From G965207345 sp965207345 (GTDB lineage: Bacteria > Pseudomonadota > Gammaproteobacteria > PS1 > Pseudothioglobaceae): 64,000 nt of DNA. Numbering within the stretch: position 1 is the stretch's first letter; each line of letters opens with the position of its first letter. The stretch is taken from positions 248,001 to 312,000 of the forward strand of contig OZ242280.1 in NCBI GenBank assembly GCA_965207345.1, written 5' to 3'. A program made the position numbers and the translations under genes. Below the pieces are notes generated by a model. That model was not told where the DNA came from and did no database searches. It saw only the letters and a program-made list of their open reading frames with translations. Shown one piece after another: positions 8,503-16,418 of the stretch.

Positions 8503-9606
8503 TCAGCCATAGCGCTGAGCAAAATCAGCCATGAAATCAATCAAAGATGATACCCCTTCAATTGGCATAGCATTATAAATACTCGCACGCATTCCGCCAA
8601 CTAATCTATGCCCTTTTAAAAAAAGTAGCCCCGCCTCAAAAGATTCTGACAAAAAACGCGCACTCAAACGCTCATCTGCAAGCGAAAATATCACATTCAT
8701 TTTAGAACGATATTTTAACGCAACTTTATTATAATAAAATTCTGAACTATCAATTGCTTGATAAAGCATTTTTGCTTTTAAATGATTTATTCTAGCTATT
8801 TCAGAAATACCACCTTGATCTTTGATCCAGGTAAATATACGCGCAGCAACATACCAAGAAAAAGTTGCTGGTGTGTTATACATTGATTCATAATCAGCTT
8901 GTAGCTTATAATCAAATAAACTTGGCGTATGTGCTAAAGTTTTGCCGATTAAATCTTCGCGCACGATGACGACAGTTAAACCAGCAACACCAATGTTTTT
9001 CTGTGCCCCCGCATAAATAACACCATAATCTCCCACCTCAATAGGCATAGATAAAATCATTGAAGACATGTCGGCTACAACTGGCATATCGCAAATAGGT
9101 ACCTCTTCAAATGCTAAACCTGCCACTGTTTCATTCGGCGTAATATGCACATAAGAGCTACGTTTATCAATACGCCAATCGTTTACATCTTCAACTGTTC
9201 TAAAATTATTATCGCGACTATCTGTGCAAATATGCGCCACACAATACCTAACACCTTCTTTAAATGCTTTAAGCGACCAATGTCCTGTAATTGCATAGTT
9301 TGCGTACGCCTTGCCATCTAATTTATTTTTTCTAAGTAAATTCATAGGCACCATAGAAAATTGCGCTGAAGCACCGCCTTGTAAAAATAATATTTTATAA
9401 TTATTTGGAATATTTATAAGTTCTCGCAGATTTTGTTTTGCATCATGTGCAAGCTGGAGGAAATCATCAGAGCGATGAGATATTTCTGTTATTGGCGCTT
9501 TGATTTTTTTTTTGGCATAATGCTTGAATTCCTCTGTTATTATTTTACGCACTGAATCTGGAATCATTGCAGGTCCCGCACTAAAATTATAAGTTTTTAT
9601 TGCCAT
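8503..9606 (-). CDS. serC: Phosphoserine aminotransferase
   Basis: SerC makes 3-phosphoserine from phosphohydroxypyruvate and glutamate, and can also serve the PLP (pdx) pathway. The 367 residues begin with YNFSAGPAMIPDSV, the family signature. GGASAQFSMVPMNL contacts the cofactor phosphate, and the PLP lysine is in YAGAQKNIGVAGLTVVIV. The C-terminus RLVGGMRASIYNAMP carries the substrate arginine. It is the first gene of the minus-strand aromatic group. The 280 bases upstream separate it from the divergent RiPP precursor array. Confidence 0.96.
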   Translation of the reverse strand: MAIKTYNFSAGPAMIPDSVRKIITEEFKHYAKKKIKAPITEISHRSDDFLQLAHDAKQNLRELINIPNNYKILFLQGGASAQFSMVPMNLLRKNKLDGKAYANYAITGHWSLKAFKEGVRYCVAHICTDSRDNNFRTVEDVNDWRIDKRSSYVHITPNETVAGLAFEEVPICDMPVVADMSSMILSMPIEVGDYGVIYAGAQKNIGVAGLTVVIVREDLIGKTLAHTPSLFDYKLQADYESMYNTPATFSWYVAARIFTWIKDQGGISEIARINHLKAKMLYQAIDSSEFYYNKVALKYRSKMNVIFSLADERLSARFLSESFEAGLLFLKGHRLVGGMRASIYNAMPIEGVSSLIDFMADFAQRYG

Positions 9607-9890
9607 TGTCTATGGATAATTTAGAAGCAAAGTAGTGGCATTATACAGGCTTTAATTTCAGCAGAATAAATTTATAAAATAGCATTTTTGTCGGGAGTAA
9701 TAGGAATTATTATCACTGAAAAAATACTTGTTCATATCCGTACTTTAGAAATATTAAGGTAAATACCTCTAATGTATTAACTTTTCTGCTACACTACTCT
9801 TTAGAACATTAAGATTTAATTGAAGCTAGGTTTCAAGGGATGTGAAGTTGTAGTGAGAATTTATCATTAATGTTAATGTAGGAGGATGTA
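9607..9890. other. Divergent intergenic region: serC and RiPP precursor array
   Basis: This 284-base stretch must hold the minus-strand serC promoter and the plus-strand promoter of the precursor array. It is A+T-rich, and I cannot choose a convincing sigma-70 pair by eye. The only clear signal is the strong ribosome site AGGAGG at 9880-9885 for the first precursor-like gene. No tRNA, hairpin terminator or transposon end is visible. Confidence 0.5.
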
Positions 9891-10055
9891 ATGGGTATGC
9901 AAAAAAATGTTACTTATGTAGTGATACCTAATCATCTATCTAAAAATCTAGCTAAAGTGAGTGGTGGTATTGTAAAACCGCATTTCAGTAGAATGGATAT
10001 ACTGCTTAATAGGCCGGCATATCAAGCTTATAAGAATGGATATCTCATATTTTAA
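9891..10055 (+). CDS. Truncated NHLP-type RiPP precursor (P0)
   Basis: A 54-residue ORF with an excellent ribosome site (AGGAGG, five bases before ATG). Only the last strand of an NHLP leader remains: TYVVIPNHLSKNLAKVSGG corresponds to the T-I-Y-V-V-I-P stretch of its neighbours. After the Gly-Gly the core is IVKPHFSRMDILLNRP, then AYQAYKNGYLIF. The 45 C-terminal residues are the same as in P2 (10406) apart from one residue. The core has one Ser and no Cys or Thr, so it offers almost nothing to a cyclodehydratase or dehydratase. It could be a damaged precursor, a competitor or immunity-like peptide, or a core donor for recombination. Expression is unproven. Confidence 0.6.
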   Translation: MGMQKNVTYVVIPNHLSKNLAKVSGGIVKPHFSRMDILLNRPAYQAYKNGYLIF

Positions 10056-10254
10056 TGTTGTAAGGTTTTAACTTTTATTGAGGTTCCTTTTTAATAATAG
10101 GGGGGTTGAAATGGATTTACATAACAAGGTACAAGGTAAATTTTTTGATAAAGATTTTCGTAAAAAATTAAGAGCTAACCCTAAACAAGTGCTATTTGAC
10201 GCAAAAGTAAAAGTAGTTACAAATACTAAAGATACTATCTATGTAGTTATTCCA
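9917..10254 (+). repeat. 338-bp direct repeat, copy 1
   Basis: This block covers the end of P0, the 55-base gap and the leader of P1. It recurs at 10564-10901, offset by 647 bases, with only two substitutions by my reading (9925 A to G, and one G to A in the core region). Such near identity marks a recent tandem duplication within the precursor array. Confidence 0.9.
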
Positions 10255-10374
10255 GAGCAAAAAGTGTCTGCCGAAGTACTAGGTGGTGTAAGTGCTGCTA
10301 ACATTCGTAACGGTATTCAGAGTCCTCATAGTCATAACCTCTGTGCAATGGGCGCAACAGGTGGCTCATGGTAA
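10111..10374 (+). CDS. NHLP-leader RiPP precursor P1
   Basis: An 87-residue precursor. The start is the ATG at 10111 after AGGGGGG; a longer TTG reading from 10078 has no ribosome site and is not shared by the other precursors. The leader has FDKDFRKKLRANPKQVLFDA, then KVKVVTNTKDTIYVVIPEQK. This is the helix plus strand of nitrile-hydratase-alpha-like leader peptides (D-x-x-F-x-x-x-L-x-x-x-P, then V-x-x-N-T-x-x-T-x-x-V-x-P). Cleavage probably follows LGG or VSAA. The core NIRNGIQSPHSHNLCAMGAT with GGSW has one Cys, three Ser and one Thr. Its NxxSH...GAT pattern resembles the P5 core. The convergent maturation operon ends 1.4 kb downstream. Confidence 0.85.
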   Translation: MDLHNKVQGKFFDKDFRKKLRANPKQVLFDAKVKVVTNTKDTIYVVIPEQKVSAEVLGGVSAANIRNGIQSPHSHNLCAMGATGGSW

Positions 10375-10405
10375 GGAATTTTTGTAATCAGATAGGAAAA
10401 GAAAA

Positions 10406-10702
10406 ATGGATGCACATAAAGAAATACAAAACAAATCTTTTGATAAAAATTTTCGTAAAAAATTAAGAGCTAACCCTAAACAAGTGCTATTTGACGCAAA
10501 AATAAAAGTAGTTACAAATACTAAAAATACTATCTATGTGGTTATTCCAGAGCAAAAAGTGTGTGTAGTGATGCCTAATCATCTATCTAAAAATCTAGCT
10601 AAAGTGAGTGGTGGTATTGTAAAACCACATTTCAGTAGAATGGATATACTGCTTAATAGGCCGGCATATCAAGCTTATAAGAATGGATATCTCATATTTT
10701 AA
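10406..10702 (+). CDS. NHLP-leader RiPP precursor P2 (chimeric)
   Basis: A 98-residue precursor with ribosome site AGGAAAAG. The leader MDAHKEIQNKSFDKNFRKKL continues as RANPKQVLFDAKIKVVTNTK and NTIYVVIPEQK like its neighbours. It then repeats the last strand as CVVMPNHLSKNLAKVSGG and carries the same core as P0. The double V-V-I-P/V-V-M-P marks the junction where a P0 body was joined to a complete leader, the 10564 end of the 338-bp repeat. The core has one Ser and no Cys or Thr, so the usual modifications have few targets. It is either a non-productive recombinant or a substrate of a different chemistry. Confidence 0.8.
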   Translation: MDAHKEIQNKSFDKNFRKKLRANPKQVLFDAKIKVVTNTKNTIYVVIPEQKVCVVMPNHLSKNLAKVSGGIVKPHFSRMDILLNRPAYQAYKNGYLIF

Positions 10703-10901
10703 TGTTGTAAGGTTTTAACTTTTATTGAGGTTCCTTTTTAATAATAGGGGGGTTGAAATGGATTTACATAACAAGGTACAAGGTAAATTTTTTGATAAAG
10801 ATTTTCGTAAAAAATTAAGAGCTAACCCTAAACAAGTGCTATTTGACGCAAAAGTAAAAGTAGTTACAAATACTAAAGATACTATCTATGTAGTTATTCC
10901 A
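10564..10901 (+). repeat. 338-bp direct repeat, copy 2
   Basis: Second copy of the block at 9917-10254. It spans the C-terminal half of P2, the gap and the leader of P3. Beyond 10901 the sequences diverge within codons just after V-I-P, exactly where the leader ends, so the duplication fuses one leader to a different core. Confidence 0.9.
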
Positions 10902-11045
10902 AGCCAAAAAATACCTATTGAAGCGCTAGGTGGTGTAAGTGCAGCTGAAATAGCTAATTTAAGTAAAAGGGATCAAATGCTTATTACGTCGCCTGATTTA
11001 TATGAAGCTTATAAAGCATCGGGATGGGTATACCACTGCTTTTAA
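10758..11045 (+). CDS. NHLP-leader RiPP precursor P3
   Basis: A 95-residue precursor starting at the ATG after AGGGGGG. Its leader is identical to that of P1 as far as V-V-I-P, then differs (SQKIPIEALGGVSAA). The core is EIANLSKRDQMLITSPDLYE followed by AYKASGWVYHCF, with three Ser, one Thr and a penultimate Cys. The stretch DQMLITSPDLYEAYKASG aligns with DILLNRPAYQAYKNG of P0/P2, so these cores are related even though P3 is Ser/Thr/Cys-richer. The bases after the stop contain a stray copy of the end of P1 (ACAGGTGGCTCATGGTAAGG near 11070-11089), a footprint of recombination. Confidence 0.85.
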   Translation: MDLHNKVQGKFFDKDFRKKLRANPKQVLFDAKVKVVTNTKDTIYVVIPSQKIPIEALGGVSAAEIANLSKRDQMLITSPDLYEAYKASGWVYHCF

Positions 11046-11118
11046 CTTATCATGTATGTCGCCTGACGTAACAGGTGGCTCATGGTAAGGAATTTTTGTA
11101 ATCAATAGGAGAAGAAAA

Positions 11119-11367
11119 ATGGATGCACATAAAGAAATACAAAACAAATTTTTTGATAAAAATTTTCGTAAAGAATTAAGAGCTAACCCTAAACAAGTGC
11201 TATTTGACGCAAAAGTAAAAGTAGTTACAAATACTAAAGATACTATCCACATAGTTATTCCAAGCCAAAAAATGTCTACTGAAGTGCTAGGCAGTATAAA
11301 TGCAGCAGCTGAACGGCCTCGTTCAGGTAAAATAAGTAGAACGGAATATATCACGACTTGCTACTAA
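11119..11367 (+). CDS. NHLP-leader RiPP precursor P4
   Basis: An 82-residue precursor with ribosome site AGGAGAAG. The leader MDAHKEIQNKFFDKNFRKEL runs into RANPKQVLFDAKVKVVTNTK and DTIHIVIPSQK. The putative cleavage region is LGSINAA, without the Gly-Gly pair of P1, P3 and P5. The short core AERPRSGKISRTEYITTCY has two Ser, three Thr and one Cys, all candidate sites for azoline formation or dehydration. The Thr-Thr-Cys-Tyr end is notable because several cores end in an aromatic residue with Cys close by. Confidence 0.85.
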   Translation: MDAHKEIQNKFFDKNFRKELRANPKQVLFDAKVKVVTNTKDTIHIVIPSQKMSTEVLGSINAAAERPRSGKISRTEYITTCY

Positions 11368-11436
11368 AAAGAGGTTAGTGCTATACGGGCAGCACGGTTT
11401 AGTTAGGAGTTTTTTATAATCAATAGGAGAAGAAAA

Positions 11437-11727
11437 ATGGATGCACATAAAGCAATACAAAACAAGCTTTTTGATAAAAATTTTCGTAAAGAATTAAGGT
11501 CTAACCCTAAACAAGTGCTATTTGACGCAAAAGTAAAAGTAGTTACAAATACTAAAGATACTATATACGTGGTTATTCCAAGCCAAAAAATACCTGCTGA
11601 AGTGCTAGGTGGTGTAAGTGCAGCTGGCTGTGCTAACTGCGCTAGTAGTATTTGGAGAAACCCTTATAGTCATGACCCTTTTGTAATCGGTGCAACAGTT
11701 CATGTAAGTGGCACAGTAGTTAACTAA
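11437..11727 (+). CDS. NHLP-leader RiPP precursor P5
   Basis: A 96-residue precursor with the same AGGAGAAG ribosome site as P4. The leader (MDAHKAIQNKLFDKNFRKEL, then RSNPKQVLFDAKVKVVTNTK) ends LGGVSAA. The core GCANCASSIWRNPYSHDPFV then IGATVHVSGTVVN is the richest of the set, with two Cys in a CxxC, four Ser and two Thr. It shares NPxSH...GAT with P1. It is the last gene of the plus-strand array; only 18 bases separate its stop from the stop of the LanM-like gene on the other strand. By residue content it is the best candidate substrate. Confidence 0.87.
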   Translation: MDAHKAIQNKLFDKNFRKELRSNPKQVLFDAKVKVVTNTKDTIYVVIPSQKIPAEVLGGVSAAGCANCASSIWRNPYSHDPFVIGATVHVSGTVVN

Positions 11728-11745
11728 AATAATATCTATTTCTTT

Positions 11746-14736
11746 CTATAATTCAATCATCCTGGCAGGATTGAGCATACGCTTGTTGTCTACCTCGGCG
11801 AGAAAGGAAAGCCCAATATCAACCATACCACCCAATGCTGATAATAAATGTTTATCTTCTGCCCAAGTGTCGCAAAACCATTTATTATTGGCTACAAAAC
11901 GGTTGATTAGCACAAGTTTTAATTGTTTTGAGATTGCTGTATTTTTTTTACTTGCCTTATGGTATTTCTCAAAATATAAATGATTATAAATTGAATTAAT
12001 GAGTTTCTTTGTGGTGCTTGTCTCTAAATTCTTTGGTGTGAATTGTTGTAATTTATTTTTTAATTGTGGTATTTTTTGTGCTAAATTATTGCTAACTGAT
12101 GCCAAATAAAGATTAATATTCAAATCTGCACAACTTATTTTACTTGTCTCATTTATCTTAAAAGCGCGAGATAATTGTGCTTCAATTGAGGTATTTCGCC
12201 AATAATGTTTTACAAGCGCCCTACCCAAGTATTCACTAGGTAATAATGATTCTAAGTGACTTGTCATCATAGAATTATATTCGCCGATAATTAATTTTTT
12301 ATCATTTAGCTGCTCGCTAATATGGCTAAGATAATCATTTGTATTAAAAGATTGACTACGGCTAAATGCTAATACACTTAACAAACCTGATAATCCTAAT
12401 CTATAGTCGCTATAAAGCTTTTCACTATTAGTCAAAATAGATAGGATGCTTTGATAATTAGATGCAATTTTTTTATCTACATCAAACCAATCTGATAATT
12501 CATGATAAGCTACAATTTGCGCTAATTTTGCACTCATTATGCCATAAATATCTTCACGTAAATAAATTTGTTCTGCCTTTGAGGATTCTGAAACTAAATA
12601 ATACAATTTTTCTAGAGCATCATAATAAGAAGAACGATGACTAAGGCGATATAAGCGCGCAAAAAATATTATCAATGCACATAAACCATCAAAATTATAA
12701 CTAACAGTACGCACAGAATAATTGCCGGACAAAACATCCAGAGTAATACTATAAAGATCCACGTGATCTTTGTTGTCATCTAGTAGTGCTAATAAATTAT
12801 CACCGATCTGATAAGCAACCTCTAGTGGCTTATAATGCTTGATATCATTTTTTATCTGATATGGACGCTTTGGGCTATCATAGCGCATCGCATATAAACT
12901 ACGCACATAAGCTAAATCTAGCTCAACTAAATGTGCATGTTCAATGTTGTGTTTAATATAATTAATTGGCGAAAACTCAAACTGATTTTTAACTTCTTGA
13001 TTATCAAAAGTATAAGCACTAGTATTATCACTTTGTATCTCGTAAATAGGAATATCATTATGCTTAATACTTTCTATCGCGGTTTCTATAATTTCATAAG
13101 GATAATAACCTACCGCTTTAAACAATATATCATGTGCAATTGCGCGCCTAACACCATCAATAGTATAATTTCTATTAATGGAAGAAATATAATTATAAGC
13201 GCTCCAAGTATCAATAAAAATATGACGAAATCTTGCTCGTGTTACACTTGATAGAAATTTAGCAAACGCTAATTGACCCTGACCAGTTGTTATTAATTTA
13301 TTCATTACCCTAAAACCTTGCTGAAAAGAATCAAAATAAGGGTTAATATCTTCAAATTTGTTATTTAAATAGACTGCAAAATCTACAGCTTTTAAAGTTA
13401 ATACTTCCTCTTCATCACCCGATATGCTCATATAACCTTTTTGAAAAGGTGTTCTTTGCTTACCAGGCGGCACCATACAACTGATATCGATGGGGTTTTC
13501 TAATTTGTCATAAGCAGGTATAGACATAGGTAATATGCCGATACCAGCAAGCGAGCTTACTGGTTCAGTCCTTCCGTACCATGGCGTGCCAATAACTGTT
13601 TCATAGTCAATAAAATAGGGCATATCCTTGCTAGCAATTAAATTATCATACCAAAAATCATTAGCGTTCAATATTTGAAGTAGTCTAAGCCAAGCACCTA
13701 AGCGCTGATAAAAAAAATTCACCTCGGTCTTATTTTTACAAGATTTAGCACTTACTTTTTGCTCCCAACCATAATCACCTTGATTAAGAAATTCTGGTGC
13801 TAATGGCATATAATCAGGATTTAAAACATGCAATTCTTCCAGTAGTACACCAATAGCATTTGTGCCCAATAAATTCTTTGGTTTATAAACTATTTCTCCT
13901 AAATTTATTTTAATAATGGCAACTGAGCGCCCTCCCCTATGCGGATCTCCTAATCCACATTTAATATCTTTAACGATAGTCGTTTCTGAAGTTTTATTGA
14001 AAAAATGCTGAGTAAGCAGTGTAATATCTTCCTCTAGACGTACTAGCATCTCATGTGTTGAAGAAAACCAATCACAATAAATTTCACCAATAACAGCAGA
14101 TAATACGGGTTGTTTTTCTAATATCTTAATCCAAGTTTCAAGCTGATTATAAATTTCTAACCCTTCTTTATTCCGAACATTTTGAGATTTACTGTCATGA
14201 GTAATACTATAGTAAGCACCTAATATATTCATCACAGGCGTATAAATACGCGTTAAAAAATACTTTATCAATTCTGAAATAGCATCTTTTTCCAAATAAA
14301 TTTTTTTTGATTTTAGAGTTTGAATAATCTTATCTATCTGTATTCTAGCCAAAAAACCCCAGCTATATCCCAACATTGATTTATCAATATCAACATCATC
14401 AACTAGGCTAAATAAATTTTGCTTTGAACTTTCTATATCTGCCCAGGATCGTATCAATTTATGAAAATTTTTTGCCCACTTAGGTAGAGCGTCAGGACAT
14501 GTTACTTCAACGTCCAATACTGACGTTTGAAATTTTTCACCATTCATCTGTCGCCGAGTTAAAATTTCATCTATACCAATATGATTATCTTTTAGAACTG
14601 CTTGCCATTTTTTAATTCTATCAGAAATAATAATTTCATCTTGATGGGCCAAAGGCGTAAAAGCATTACATTCAACACGCTCTCTAGGACTGCTAGCTCG
14701 CGCAATCCAATGATAAATTTGCTTATCATCAAGCAT
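11746..14736 (-). CDS. LanM-like protein: dehydratase domain with degenerate cyclase domain
   Basis: A 996-residue relative of class II lanthipeptide synthetases. The N-terminal dehydratase (DUF4135) domain shows GLGDPHRGGRSVAII at 261-275 with YKPKNL at 284-289. NDFWYDNLIA at 359-368 and FIDYET at 375-380 follow. These correspond to the kinase-like site that phosphorylates and eliminates Ser/Thr. The usual D-x-H-x-x-N reads D360-F-W-Y-D-N365, so the His appears replaced by Trp. The C-terminal part keeps LanC-like helices (NFDGLCALIIFFARLYRLSH at 681; GLSGLLSVL; HLLSALGGMVDIGLSFL). It lacks WCxG, and the CHG position seems to read CAD, so lanthionine cyclisation is unlikely. It overlaps the SagB-like gene by eight bases. 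Role inferred: dehydration of NHLP precursors, or a recognition scaffold. Confidence 0.85.
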   Translation of the reverse strand: MLDDKQIYHWIARASSPRERVECNAFTPLAHQDEIIISDRIKKWQAVLKDNHIGIDEILTRRQMNGEKFQTSVLDVEVTCPDALPKWAKNFHKLIRSWADIESSKQNLFSLVDDVDIDKSMLGYSWGFLARIQIDKIIQTLKSKKIYLEKDAISELIKYFLTRIYTPVMNILGAYYSITHDSKSQNVRNKEGLEIYNQLETWIKILEKQPVLSAVIGEIYCDWFSSTHEMLVRLEEDITLLTQHFFNKTSETTIVKDIKCGLGDPHRGGRSVAIIKINLGEIVYKPKNLLGTNAIGVLLEELHVLNPDYMPLAPEFLNQGDYGWEQKVSAKSCKNKTEVNFFYQRLGAWLRLLQILNANDFWYDNLIASKDMPYFIDYETVIGTPWYGRTEPVSSLAGIGILPMSIPAYDKLENPIDISCMVPPGKQRTPFQKGYMSISGDEEEVLTLKAVDFAVYLNNKFEDINPYFDSFQQGFRVMNKLITTGQGQLAFAKFLSSVTRARFRHIFIDTWSAYNYISSINRNYTIDGVRRAIAHDILFKAVGYYPYEIIETAIESIKHNDIPIYEIQSDNTSAYTFDNQEVKNQFEFSPINYIKHNIEHAHLVELDLAYVRSLYAMRYDSPKRPYQIKNDIKHYKPLEVAYQIGDNLLALLDDNKDHVDLYSITLDVLSGNYSVRTVSYNFDGLCALIIFFARLYRLSHRSSYYDALEKLYYLVSESSKAEQIYLREDIYGIMSAKLAQIVAYHELSDWFDVDKKIASNYQSILSILTNSEKLYSDYRLGLSGLLSVLAFSRSQSFNTNDYLSHISEQLNDKKLIIGEYNSMMTSHLESLLPSEYLGRALVKHYWRNTSIEAQLSRAFKINETSKISCADLNINLYLASVSNNLAQKIPQLKNKLQQFTPKNLETSTTKKLINSIYNHLYFEKYHKASKKNTAISKQLKLVLINRFVANNKWFCDTWAEDKHLLSALGGMVDIGLSFLAEVDNKRMLNPARMIEL

Positions 14737-16288
14737 TCTTTTTTCCTACGCCAGCTGAAATTGCACCGTGAATACGTTCAATATCACTTCTAGCTAAATT
14801 AGCAAAGCTGAAATCTTTAGGTAAACTACCTAGCATAAACTCACCAACATTACTTTCTACTAGAGGATCATTACCAGTAGCAAGTGCAAATTCTCTAATA
14901 TTACCAGATCCCAAACCACACGGCGCAATACCCATGGCAATAGCATTTAAGTAAAAAGTTTGATACAACACCCCTGTGTTACGCAAAGTTGTAACATAGG
15001 CAATAGCATGGTATTTCCAGCTTACACGCTGGAAACGTGCAGCAACATGTAATAATACTTGCGGTCTAACAATACGTGCGCAAGAAGTGTGCGCTGCATC
15101 TATTAAAGATTCTGTATGCCGATTACGCTCTGAAAGACATACCAGTTGATGCGTCTCTGGTGCATAATAATAAATACCAGCCTGTAAATCTCTCGCTCTA
15201 TCTACCGTCACATAAACTTCTAATTCATAACTTGCACCGCCAGTTGGATAAGGTCTCCAAGCAAGTCCCATCAAAGTTTTTTGTATTTGATCATTAATAT
15301 TTGTTACTTCAATTTCTGATTTAAATAAAACGCGTGATGTGCGATAGAGAAACTCGCCTAATTGTTTTAATGAAATTGGATTTTCTTCATCATAACGACG
15401 TACAGATATACGTTGCATTTGCAGTTGTGTTAGTGGCGCATCGTGAGCTATTAAATCACTGACATTTGGCTGATATAGATCTATGCGCTTACCCTCTGGT
15501 ATGACTCTAATAGATGGACGTGGTTTAATAATATTAACAAAAGGAAATGCACCCCCAAATTCTCCAAAATTAAAACCAACTCTACTGTTTGCATGCAAAC
15601 TAAGATCAGCAAAATCCCATTGCGTGTCCACTTCAGAGCCTTCTTCTATGCGCGAAGGTATAGGCTTATTCTCTGCAAAAGAAATTATAAAATCTTCTGC
15701 TAATAATAATCTTAACAATAAAATAATACTTGGTCTATTTTTTTTGTCATAAAGCGCAGATAATTCATCTAAAGTTGCACCTTGAAATAGTTTAAAGAAA
15801 AATTGTCCTAAGTTTTCATGTTCAATTAAAATGCGTTTATCTTTCATGGCTTTAGTGAGGATTAGATGATTCTCCTCTCTATTTAGTAAAGAAAAACGCG
15901 ATAATACAAATTTCTTACCTATTAATTCTCCTTCATCAGCTAAGCCAATTAAATCACCGCCATACAATGCATTATTTATAGTAATTAGAATTTTTTCATC
16001 TGCATCTGCAATATGTAAAACAAAATACCCCCAGTATAAATAACTGCTAATAGCTAAAATAATGTTACTGCCCTTTGTGCTATAATTATTGGCTTCCTCT
16101 CTGACTTCTTTTAAACTAATTGACGCGCGAGCACTAATAAATTTAAATATATTGGCAATATGTTCTGGGATTTCGTGCACAAAATTAGCAACACTGATTT
16201 CGTATTTACCCTTATTTTTGCTAATACTACATTCTTTATTAGTACTTATTACAAATTTATCTATTTTCATAAGCTCGGTAATAAACAT
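14729..16288 (-). CDS. SagB-type FMN dehydrogenase (thiazole/oxazole forming)
   Basis: The C-terminal half is a nitroreductase-fold SagB-type domain: RISVRRYDEENPISLKQLGE, then RPYPTGGASYELEVYV, GIYYYAPETHQLVCL, and LYQTFYLNAIAMGIAPCGLG. These bind FMN and match azoline oxidases that aromatise azolines to azoles. The first 250 or so residues form a separate helical/winged-helix-like region I cannot assign. I start at the ATG at 16288 (MFITELMKIDKF), which follows AAAGGAGAA; the longer frame from 16324 lacks a ribosome site. It lies 130 bases after the second YcaO gene and overlaps the LanM-like gene, in one minus-strand operon. Confidence 0.9.
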   Translation of the reverse strand: MFITELMKIDKFVISTNKECSISKNKGKYEISVANFVHEIPEHIANIFKFISARASISLKEVREEANNYSTKGSNIILAISSYLYWGYFVLHIADADEKILITINNALYGGDLIGLADEGELIGKKFVLSRFSLLNREENHLILTKAMKDKRILIEHENLGQFFFKLFQGATLDELSALYDKKNRPSIILLLRLLLAEDFIISFAENKPIPSRIEEGSEVDTQWDFADLSLHANSRVGFNFGEFGGAFPFVNIIKPRPSIRVIPEGKRIDLYQPNVSDLIAHDAPLTQLQMQRISVRRYDEENPISLKQLGEFLYRTSRVLFKSEIEVTNINDQIQKTLMGLAWRPYPTGGASYELEVYVTVDRARDLQAGIYYYAPETHQLVCLSERNRHTESLIDAAHTSCARIVRPQVLLHVAARFQRVSWKYHAIAYVTTLRNTGVLYQTFYLNAIAMGIAPCGLGSGNIREFALATGNDPLVESNVGEFMLGSLPKDFSFANLARSDIERIHGAISAGVGKKNA

Positions 16289-16418
16289 AACTATTCTCCT
16301 TTTATATTCCAGATTATTTATCAAATTAAACCATCTAAAACCAATTTTTTAGTCAACTAAAAAACACATGAAAAAACCAGTATATTCACAAAATATTTAA
16401 AAATATAACCAGTTAAAA

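Noticed and set aside
10998..11354. 118-codon minus-strand ORF inside the precursor array
   Set aside because: It lies opposite the P4 leader, which has clear family conservation and a ribosome site; the minus ORF is a shadow.
9891..11727. Regularly repeated DNA, at first sight a possible CRISPR-like array
   Set aside because: The repeats are over 200 bases long, in frame, and encode conserved leader peptides with ribosome sites. No short palindromic repeats or spacers are present.
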